Positions 40,616 through 49,081 of a DNA stretch of 64,000 nucleotides are shown here, in pieces. The stretch lies in NCBI GenBank assembly GCA_029449245.1, contig JANATF010000006.1, forward strand, positions 1,302,001 through 1,366,000, in the 5' to 3' direction. Every line of letters starts with the position of its first letter. The first letter of the stretch is position 1. Both the position numbers and the translations under genes were made by a program. The notes under the pieces were generated by a model, which saw only the letters and a list, made by a program, of their open reading frames with translations, made no database searches and was not told the origin of the DNA. The stretch is from Mortierella alpina. Taxonomy: Eukaryota; Mortierellomycota; Mortierellomycetes; Mortierellales; Mortierellaceae.

Positions 40616-41952
40616 TCACTGACTGCACCCCTTATGAGACCAATATACGATAGCAAAAGAGGACATATTCCAAGACTTGCAATTAGAGCCATCGAGAACC
40701 TTTTTCTTCAAGTGAGTAACAAACTGTTGGTGGAGTATAGGTCCCTTGCTGGAGCCGAAATTACTGTCGCCAACCACGAAAATTGGTCGTGGCCCCTTGT
40801 CCGGATCCCATTTCTCGGTAAGCCCCGACGCACCGATAATCCAGTCTACGGCCCTGTTCAACGTCGCCATTATGGCTGTCTTGCGGTGATAGCCTTTAAT
40901 CTTGAACATGCGCGATGTATAAAAATTGCGTAAATGCTCTTGAACAAGCAGCAGCGACTGGACATGGTCAGTCCCTCAGTATCCACGAAGGACCTTGGGA
41001 TTCGTTGATTGGAACCGAGAAGCTGACGGGGGTGATGGTGCTCTCGAACTACTCGACGTTTCGCGCTTTTGGGTTCTCATCGTCCTGAAGCTGAACTGCA
41101 ATTGTCCTCCCGCGCTTTGCTCTCTGCAACCACTCAAATATGTCTTTGTGCAGTGCCTTTGAGACCCTTGACTCACAGACACGTTCTTGAGCATCCCAGG
41201 GATCTGGGTGTCTGTGACAGTGGCCGTCGCCGTGCTGCATATTCCAGGGTCGATCCCAACAATCACATAATCTGTGTCCGACAACAGATCCTCGATGATC
41301 TCCTGGGAGGTGAAGATTGCGCGTGCGTCCGGTAGCTTGGCTCGAGTAGTGCTCGGAGGCGGAGTCGAAGAGGGCTTTTCCTTGGTGAGACCGTATGCTA
41401 TCACCTGCAGCTCATGCCCATTTGTACAAATTGTGCCTGTCAAGGCGTATTTGCTGGTGTTCTCTCCTTGATCCAGCGACTCTTTGTTTTCACTGGCGGT
41501 TTGAAGATGTTCGCTCAAAAAAGCCTTGAATAGCGCTCTTGATTCGACATGCCGGGTGGGGTTTTCAAGTTCGAGCACCAAGGCTTGGTAACGCCTCTGG
41601 TCCGCGTCTCCCAGACTTAAGAGCGCTTTACCGACTGTAGCTGCACAGTCTTCGTCAGGGCTCATGAGGACAGAGCTGCTGAGACACTTGAGTCGTGGAC
41701 TGAAAAATAATCGGTACGTGAGGTCTCCAGGATGGCGTGAGGTGGTTCATGGCGTCCTCCACTTTTTCTCCAAAGTCCAGTGGCATGCTCGGATTGGCAT
41801 GCTCGGATAGGCGCCTCGATCAAGTGCCGCTCGGTTATGAGCACAAAAGAGTCGGTGAGTCCAGACTCTGGCAAAAACGTCGTCTGTTTGGAAGCAGGCA
41901 GATGTGAATTCAAAATCCAAAATAAGGAGAGCTGGTCCGACCTGAGAGGCAT
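40616..41952 (-). pseudogene. Divergent Fanzor/TnpB-like pseudogene (copy 4)
   Basis: Minus-strand remnant related to the Fanzor half of copy 2 but far diverged. Pieces in order: TFLPESGLTD...SFVLITERHLIE (41952-41665); then in another frame SKYALTGTICTNGHELQVIAY, matching YKLKGTVVTNGHVLNMLAY of copy 2; then RuvC-I YVIVGIDPGICSTATA (about 41244-41270). After a shift it reads KALHKDIFEWLQRAKRGRTI. After in-frame stops comes a helical part (IKGYHRKTAIMATLNRAVDW) and RuvC-II IFVVGDSNFGSSKGP with FVTHLKKK (about 40700-40800). The zinc ribbon and RuvC-III are missing. At least two frameshifts make it non-functional. It keeps a GD motif in RuvC-II that copies 1 and 2 have lost. No FEN/XPG part is visible upstream. 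Confidence 0.82.
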
Positions 41953-43540
41953 ATTGTTATAAAAAACCGGATGTCCATCAGTGCTTATCCATGAAGCCTG
42001 GACTTTGAGCCGATGTGTTTCGGCACTAGGATAAAAGCAAGTATCGCCTGCTATATGGCATAGAGGTGATGAACCCTTCTGTTTATCGTGCGGGGGGTGA
42101 CCCCGCCACTCTCGGATCTCTACTCTAGCACTGTGGTGCGGCTTTCAAGTATTTACTAGACCCTAGTCCCTGTGTCTGAGAGAGCATACGTGCCACATTA
42201 GCATGGAGAAACACTGAGAAGAGGTATTGTGCTTTCAAGCACTGCGTCAAACTGCCAAAGAATATAGCAACGCGTCTTCTTGCCTGGAAATTGCATGTTT
42301 TGGACGCATGCACTGTATTCAGTAGAGCTGAACATTAAGTCTCTCCAGCCTTAATGCTACATCCAATGCCGATCTCATGTCGTATCTCACAAGTCCATAT
42401 TTATACTTCAGTTCTCATAAGTCTCTACTACTCCCATGAGTCCGGCTCTCGTTTACCAAGATTTTCCTTGGGTACGCGAGCTAGTGGCTGCCACAAACCC
42501 GCCCGCCAACGCCCGAAGAGTCATGACTCTTGCCGACGGACCTAAAAGAGAGAACGAACACCAAAAAAACGATCCTCTGCACACCCTCCTGCCCCACATC
42601 CTGTAATCCTGTTCCTGATATCCATGTCCTGTCCCTGCCACCCACACTACCCAAGAAATGAAAAGAAAAGAGGTTAGTTGTCCTTGCTCCTGAAGTCCAA
42701 ATCCTGACGTCCAAGTTCTGATGTCCAGTTCCTGATGTCCTGCCACCCCACCCCACCTCAACCCACCCCACAACTCGGACAACTTCAGAGCCAATACTTG
42801 ACTACGAAATCAGTCAGTTCTGATGAAGCCGCGAAGGTTGTCTTGGTCTTTATTTTCTAAGAAATCGATCAGCGGCAACATCGCTATTGACGATGGTTAC
42901 TTTGCGGAGTGTCGCTGGGGTGTCTTCTAATAAAGGTAGCAGTGAGGTGTCCGTGTTAGTAAGAGCCTTGAAGAACAAAGCGATCCTTTTGTCACGATTG
43001 AGTGGTGATTGGCTTGGAATGAAAGCTTCTTCTGAATATCAGACTATAAGGTGTGCGCTTGCGCCTGGCTTAAGCAAAGTGGTATCTGTGAACAAGACCT
43101 GGGGATGCGTTTTCGTTGATTGCTATAAAAAAAAGTGAGATTCAAAGGGTGATGCGAAATGAGAATTCGCAATGGACCCATGAGAATGCCGTGCTGTGAG
43201 AAAAACGCTTTCACTTGTACTAAGTAAACCGGTGCTTCTCAGGAGAGTGAGGGGATGCTTTTTTCGATGCGCTTGCTCAGCGTCGAGATGGCGTGAAATG
43301 AGGTGATCTTTGCAGGGATGTAGCTCAGCAACGATGAGGGCTGGAAAGAATCGGAGAGTGAGGGCCTGAACAGCAGAGGATCATCCTTGGACTGTGCTCG
43401 TAGTGGAAAGAAGGCGTGAGGCAGAGTTGCTTTTCCGGTGAGCGAGTATGGGTTGTTTGGCAATAATTGAGTATTATAGACTCTCGGAACGTGGATGTCT
43501 CCTTATACAGCCCACAAAACGTCACGGGATAGCCTCCTAG
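41953..43540. other. Intergenic region without recognisable genes
   Basis: About 1.6 kb. I see no ORF with a known motif. An imperfect short tandem repeat related to TCCTGATGTCCA lies at 42600-42740. An open frame at 42887-43138 has no recognisable domain. No tRNA or element ends were found. Confidence 0.5.
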
Positions 43541-43542
43541 TA

Positions 43543-43820
43543 CAGTCCTGTCCCGGTCGTTTGCAAGTTAGCGGATTTTATATAGGATCCTGCCATATGA
43601 GTGGCCAGTGGCCATTTCGATTGAAATTTTCTATTGTGTACAGGAGGAGATCCAACCTCTGTGCATGGGTCAGGTCGATGTCCTCTGGGCATGGTCAGCT
43701 AGATCTCCTCCTGTACACAATAGAAAATTTCAATCGAAATGGCCACTGGCCACTCATATGGCAGGATCCTATATAAAATCCGCTCGTTTGCAAAACTTGC
43801 AAACGACCGGGACAGGACTG
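43543..43820. mobile_element. MITE with long terminal inverted repeats, TA target
   Basis: 278-bp foldback element. The left arm starts CAGTCCTGTCCCGGTCGTTT and the right arm is its reverse complement, with a central loop of roughly 60 bp (43665-43700). TA flanks both ends (43541-42, 43821-22). The left arm has GCAAGTTAGCGG where the right arm carries a short extra GCAAAACTT stretch. CAGT ends and TA duplication suggest a Tc1/mariner (pogo/Fot1-like) transposase in trans. Confidence 0.85.
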
Positions 43821-44234
43821 TACCTTGCAGTTTTCCTGTACGTCTGGCAGGGATCTAGCGTCAATATAAATGGAAAAAAGAAAACCTACCCTACAGTTTT
43901 TGTAGTGATGGCATTGACAGATATAACATGTCCTGACGAAGCGAACCGAGGAAGACTGTGGTAGACCATGATCAAGGTCGCCGTGGAGACTCGTAACAAC
44001 AGATCTTCGGTGCAGCGTCGACTTTTTGAGCATGCATATTATGAGAGCGAGGGTATCCAGACGGCAATGAGAGGAGTATGATGGATGAGGTTGAGGGCAA
44101 CGGTAGGCTTTGAGGCTGTGTCCACAGAACAGAAGCCAGGGGTGGCTTGCCTCCCAAGTGATCGGCAGTATATCCAAGTAATTTTTTAGACTCTATCGCC
44201 AACCTCTCTTCTTGACCAGAACTCCACGCGCTGT

Positions 44235-44354
44235 CTCTTTGAGCACCTCTCTCTATCCGCGTACCGTACTTTGCCTCTTTAAGCACCTCTCTCTTTCCGC
44301 GTACCGTACTTTTCCTCTTTGAGCACCTCTCTCTTTCCGCATACCGTACTTTGC
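44235..44354 (+). repeat. Three 40-bp direct repeats upstream of the Fanzor fusion gene
   Basis: Unit CTCTTTGAGCACCTCTCTCT plus TTCCGCGTACCGTACTTTGC, three times head to tail (GAGCACC at 44241, AAGCACC at 44281, GAGCACC at 44321) with one to three substitutions. It ends about 250 bp before the fusion gene's ATG, so it is a plausible promoter or regulatory array. Confidence 0.8.
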
Positions 44355-44603
44355 CTGACGACCAGAGCTCCCCTCCCAAAGTCCTCTTCGGCGCCACAGC
44401 CCTCTGCCAGCCTGGCCCCTTACATCTCTTTTCATCTTTCACCAAGGGGTTTATTTCCATCTTCGCATCCTCTGTTGCAGCATACATCTTGTTCGCATAT
44501 ATCAACCCTTGCTTTCCTTCACCCAGCAGTAGCAGTACACTATATCACATCGCGCCTTCTTCGACTAGTCTTCAACCATCCCAGGAGGATCACCGCTACC
44601 AAT

Positions 44604-47600
44604 ATGGGCGTAACAGGCCTTTGGCAGAAACTCAAAAGCAAGGGACTCGATCCCCAGCCCATCTCACCCTCGGCTCTGGAGGACGTCTTTTACGATGTGG
44701 ATCTACAAGGGTGTTTTTTCTCCATCTTGAAGACCATGTTTGAGGAGAGTTACGACAAACCAGGAGCTGCCTATCGCGTCGGTCACCGACTCGCGCACAA
44801 AATAAAGGCCACGTTTGGAGAGGCAGCTCTGCGGTTGCATGTGGATGGAGGGCCTGCAGAAGAAAAAGCCTATGCCGCCGCCAAGAGATCCAACACGAGG
44901 AGGACTGATCAAGTGGTCTTGGACAAGGAGCTGACGAAGATGAAGGAGAAGTCGGAGCAAGGGAAGTGGACCTGTGCCACGACGATGGAGGTGATTAGCC
45001 GCAGCATCAGCAAGATGTTTGTCCTCACAGCAGCGGACAAGGCGGGTCTGCGGGATGGCCTCGAGGCTGGTGGCGTCAGAGTCTGCCTCTGTGAGACGGA
45101 AGCAGACGTGTGCATTGCTCGGGGGCCCGACCAAGCAAGTGCCGATGGTTGTCGCCGTCAGAGAGTCGCGGTCTCTGTAGACAGTGACCTCTTGATCTAC
45201 GACAGCATCACGGCGGTTCTCAGGCCCATGCCAAGGCAGAGTGGATACGGTCTCTACCTGAAGCCAGACGTGCTCCATGCGCTCGACTTTCCGACCTCAC
45301 GGCATTTACTTCTGTACGGGATCATCAGCGAGAATGATTATGGTCGGAACGTGGAGCATCTTGGACTTGCAAGAAACGCAGACATAATCAGGACACTACC
45401 CTCTGAGGACCTTGCTGATATGCTGGCGTCGTACTCACGAAAAGCATCAACAGCCACCGGAGAGGCCATCGATCCGCACCGCTTCCACCTCGCACACAAA
45501 GTCTTTGGGGACCATAAGCAGCGCCTTCTTGACGGTCCAAGCCTCACCAACGACGTATACAGATCATATCGACAACGGTTCGACCAGTTGAAGAACTTGA
45601 GGCTAACAACAAAACCAGGCCCGTCAACAAGGTAATGACTTCAGCAAAGTTGCAGATCAACGCTACTATGATTTGCGACTTATAATAACCGAGATTAACA
45701 TGTCGCTTTTGTCCTTACACTGCTAGGCTCTCCTTCTATGTTGCTCGTGGTTCGACCAGAAACCAATTTCGTCCAATTTTTGCATCAAAAGAGTCGATCT
45801 TGGCCGGTACGCGTTACAAGGATATAAGCACTGCAAAACCTCGCAGCCAAGAGCTACCCAAGCAGGCACAGGTACAACGGAAGCGCCCGCCAGCGGCCAA
45901 GAAGGAGGTTAAGAAGAAAAAAAGAGAAGGACGAGCCAGGGTCAAGCCCAAGACGGATGCAAAGCGGAATGTCAAAGACGCAACAAGACAGGACCGCGAC
46001 CTTCGCAGGAAACACCCGACAAAAACACTGTGTATCGGATCTGTTGCGGGCTGTTTGAGGAAGCAGGGACACGGCGACGCTGTCAGCAGCATGCATTCGC
46101 AATTAAGGACAGCAGTGGAGTTGCTCAATCTAGTCCAGGTCTACGCATATTGGGCGTGCGCTATCTACATCACTGCCATCTTGGATGGCTGCGGCACTAC
46201 CTTTAGTTCTGCGCCTCCCGCACCTTCGGCATCTACTCCTATCTCCTCGGCTCCCTCTGCACCTTCGGTATCCTTTGCATCAGTATCAGTATTACCAGCA
46301 TCTTCGGCGACTTCAACTTCATCATTATTTTCGGCATCGTCAGTAGCTTCAGCATCATCAGCCTCCGCAGAATCTCGGACACCTGCACCAACAACGCCGT
46401 TGAGGGCCACTGTTGCCTCGTGGATCCCCACCAGTGCAGCGGATAGACGGAGACTGCTGGATGAGATAATCGACAGCAAGGACTTCATTTACGCCTTGGC
46501 ATCTCGTCTCTACTACGGAGTCATAAAGGAGACAGAGGAGGAAGAGTTCTCCACACCCCAAAAAGCAAGTGAGGCGGCCGACCTCGCATACTATCTTTTT
46601 CGTCGCGCCACCAAGCTGCCACCTCTCAACAACCACCAGTCTAGGACCGCGCCAGATGCTAGAACGCAGGGGATGGCATTCCGAGACATGTCCGCCATGT
46701 CCATGGTGTCGGTTCAAGCATCAATGAGATCGCATTATCGCAATGCCGATGTAAGTTTTTTTTGTCAGCGACGGAAAAATGAGTGTGGTTTATCATCATT
46801 TCCTAGCAAAAAGTTGTCCACATCCATAGCTCGGTGAAAAGAACGAGGACAAGGACAAGAGCGACATTGAATTCTTTTTTGAGAAGAATGGGCTGGCCGG
46901 TAGCTACGCCGATTTCCCCAAAGCTTCCCTCAAGCAAGGATTTATATGTCTGTCTGAGTCAACCCTCATTGACATTTTTTGGGCACATCCGGCCACCAAA
47001 ACCTTCACCCAGCACATCCTCAGCGCGCTCGGACAAGAGGGCAGTACCAAAAAAGCTGCTAAAGAGTTCGTGCTTCATCACAAGGCACTATTTATCAACG
47101 AACTCTTTGGTCATGGTCAATTCCGGCACGCTTCCCTTCAGGAAGACCAACTTGCGACTCACTACAAGCTGAAAGGGACAGTCGTGACAAACGGCCATGT
47201 TTTGAACATGTTGGCTTATGATACAAAATATCATCGTCCAACAGCGGCCCGAGAGGAACGAAGGAAAGGTCGAACCGATATTCGAGTCGAGTTCTGGGAG
47301 CTGGAAGGCGAAGGCGAGGAGGACGACACGTCCGACCAAGATGACATTACCGATACTGTTCAGCAACTCACGATCCAGGCTCCGTTTCTCGACGACGACG
47401 ACGACGACGACGACGACAACATGGAGGAGGGTTCATCCAACACTCAGCTGCGTCATGAAGCAGCAGCGTCGAGCATGGCTCATGTTTCAGGGCCGGGCAC
47501 TTCAGCGCGCCAAGTGAATTGGAAGCAGAGGTCCAAGTTGCTGCAGAATGTGGAGACTGTGTACCAAAAGCCTGAGGACTGCCCGCCCGCCAATGACACC

Positions 47601-48655
47601 ATTGTCCTAGGTGCTGACCCCGGGGAGATTAACGCCCTCGTCGTCGCCAAGCTGGACCCACGCAACGGTCAGAAACGTCATGTGGTCAAGATAACAAGGA
47701 AGTTCCTGTCGGCCCCTTACGTCAAATTCAGGCGACTGCTTGAGTCCAGGAAAGAGGTGACAGGCATTCGGGATCTAGAATCAAGTATCCCTCCTTTCTC
47801 ACGCGCAACACTTGATCAGTACTTCACGTACATGACCGGCGCCAGCACTACCGCAAACAGCACCAGCAGCGCTAGCACCGGCACCATTCGATCTGTTTTC
47901 GACAGCATCGTCACTTTTTACCAGGAAACTTGGTTCTTGAAAAAGAGCTGGGCGTCGCGACAAGCACAAGTCAGTTGTATTGACCTAGCCATCAAAGGCA
48001 TCCTGAGAATGGTCGGGCAGAACGAGAGCAACAAGTACGATTCAGATGGGCAGCCAGTCGTGCTCTGTGTTGGTCTCGCAACATTCAACAGTCAAACTGG
48101 GATGCCATCAAAGCATTCGGTACTGGAGGCAAGGCTGGTCAAGAAGGTGAGAACATATTTTGAGTGTGCAGACCGCAGCATCATACCACAGGTTTCCAAC
48201 GCATCTATTTTTTGCATTCGTTGTTCACCTCTTAGTTGAAGGGTTTGGGATACCCAGTGGTTGGCTGTCACGAATATTTTACCTCGGCCAAGTGTCCCCG
48301 ACCAGCGTGTAACACTTTCCTGCGCAACGTCGGACGGACTCGCTCTCGCTACTGTCCTACTTGTCGAATGCACTTTGACCGAGACGCGGTGGGTAGCGAG
48401 AACATTGGCCGGATTTGCCAAGCACAGCTGGAAAGGCAAGAGCGGCCTTCAAAGTTCATGCCAGCGCCGAGACCAGTGTCTTTCCCACCGCCACCACTGC
48501 GCATGGACTGTCTTCCGCTACTTGAGGATCAACCTCCGCCGCACTGTACGTTTTCAGCTCTCCACCAAGGGAAGGAGAGGCTTGGAAGGAGCAAGAGGCC
48601 TGCAGGGGATGTGCTGGAAGACGCGGGATCGCCCAAGGTTCCTCGCCAGCAGTAA
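44604..48655 (+). CDS. FEN1/XPG-like nuclease fused to Fanzor (eukaryotic TnpB) RuvC nuclease
   Basis: Four exons (44604-45631, 45727-46750, 46830-48146, 48236-48655) with GT-AG introns join in phase to 1,262 aa with no stop. Residues 1-330 are a FEN1/XPG flap-endonuclease domain: MGVTGLWQKL start, with acids at D33, D81 (HVDGG), E164/E166 (CETEAD), D193/D195 (SVDSDLL) and D245 (ENDYG, followed by EHLG as in the helix-two-turn-helix). A lysine-rich linker (about 390-430) looks like a nuclear signal; then a Ser/Ala-rich part, a helical domain and a nine-Asp tract. The Fanzor RuvC has RuvC-I GADPGE (D947), HEYFTS (E1136), a zinc ribbon (C1143, C1148, C1163, C1166) and RuvC-III DRDAVGSENI (D1171). 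Canonical RuvC-II is GLATF, without its acid. Presumed role: RNA-guided nicking or cutting plus flap processing. The ATG is chosen because family members begin MG; the upstream open frame (from 44319) is discounted. Confidence 0.85.
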
Positions 48656-48892
48656 ACATTCAATGGGGTCGAAACCCCATAACAAATTTGTAAGTGACAT
48701 TGAAGCTGCATGCTCTGTTTGCTTGAAATCAGCTGTGTAGGCTATGGTTCTGACACTTTGCCTTGTTGCAGACGGTCCTCCTTCGTCTACCTTCAAAAGT
48801 AGATAAGGCAAGTGTCGCTATGTGTTGTGCAATGTCTCTGAGACGTGTGTCAAACGTTAACTTTATCCATTTCCTTTATAGAGAGTCGACTG
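48656..48892 (+). ncRNA. Candidate Fanzor guide RNA (omega/fRNA-like) region
   Basis: TnpB and Fanzor guide RNAs usually come from the 3' end of the gene and extend over the element's right end into the flank. Here the 237 bp between stop codon and element end are conserved in copy 1, though non-coding. They contain a perfect hairpin, ATGGGG-TCGAAA-CCCCAT at 48663-48680 (copy 1: 32514-32531). A possible intron (GTAAGT at 48690 to CAG at 48771) is also conserved. The guide would be the flank starting near 48893. Position and conservation support it; no expression evidence exists. Confidence 0.45.
48873..48892 (-). repeat. Right terminal inverted repeat of copy 2
   Basis: Read inward (minus): CAGTCGACTCTCTATAAAGG. 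It is followed outward by TA (48893-48894). It matches both ends of copy 3 (54897 and 58299) with one to four differences. Confidence 0.85.
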
Positions 48893-49081
48893 TATTATAG
48901 CACACATGCTTGCATGCTTCGATGCTCACAGGCCAGTCGAACCATGAGCAAAAAATGGCTCGATCCATGAAGTCAAGCGACGCCAGAACAACTACTCTAG
49001 CACACTGTTTATTTGCACTTCTCTATCGCGAATCCTACTCGTGTTTCTTAAAGCCGCGGCAACGTGCTGCATAAGTGGTGC

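Larger units (their letters stand above)
44235..48892 (+). mobile_element. Fanzor-bearing element copy 2 (left end not located)
   Basis: The right end is defined by alignment with copy 1 and copy 3: all stop at ...GAGAGTCGACTG (or AAGACTG in copy 1) followed by TA and then unrelated flanks. Read inward, the end is CAGTCGACTCTCTATAAAGG. The matching left inverted repeat was not found upstream of the gene, so the stated start is only the upstream repeat array. It ends 189 bp from the stop of the Mpe1-like gene. Confidence 0.7.

Noticed and set aside
44319-44603. Open frame upstream of the FEN-Fanzor ATG (about 95 codons)
   Set aside because: It is pyrimidine-rich and overlaps the 40-bp repeats. 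FEN/XPG proteins start with MG, and ATG at 44604 gives MGVTGLW.
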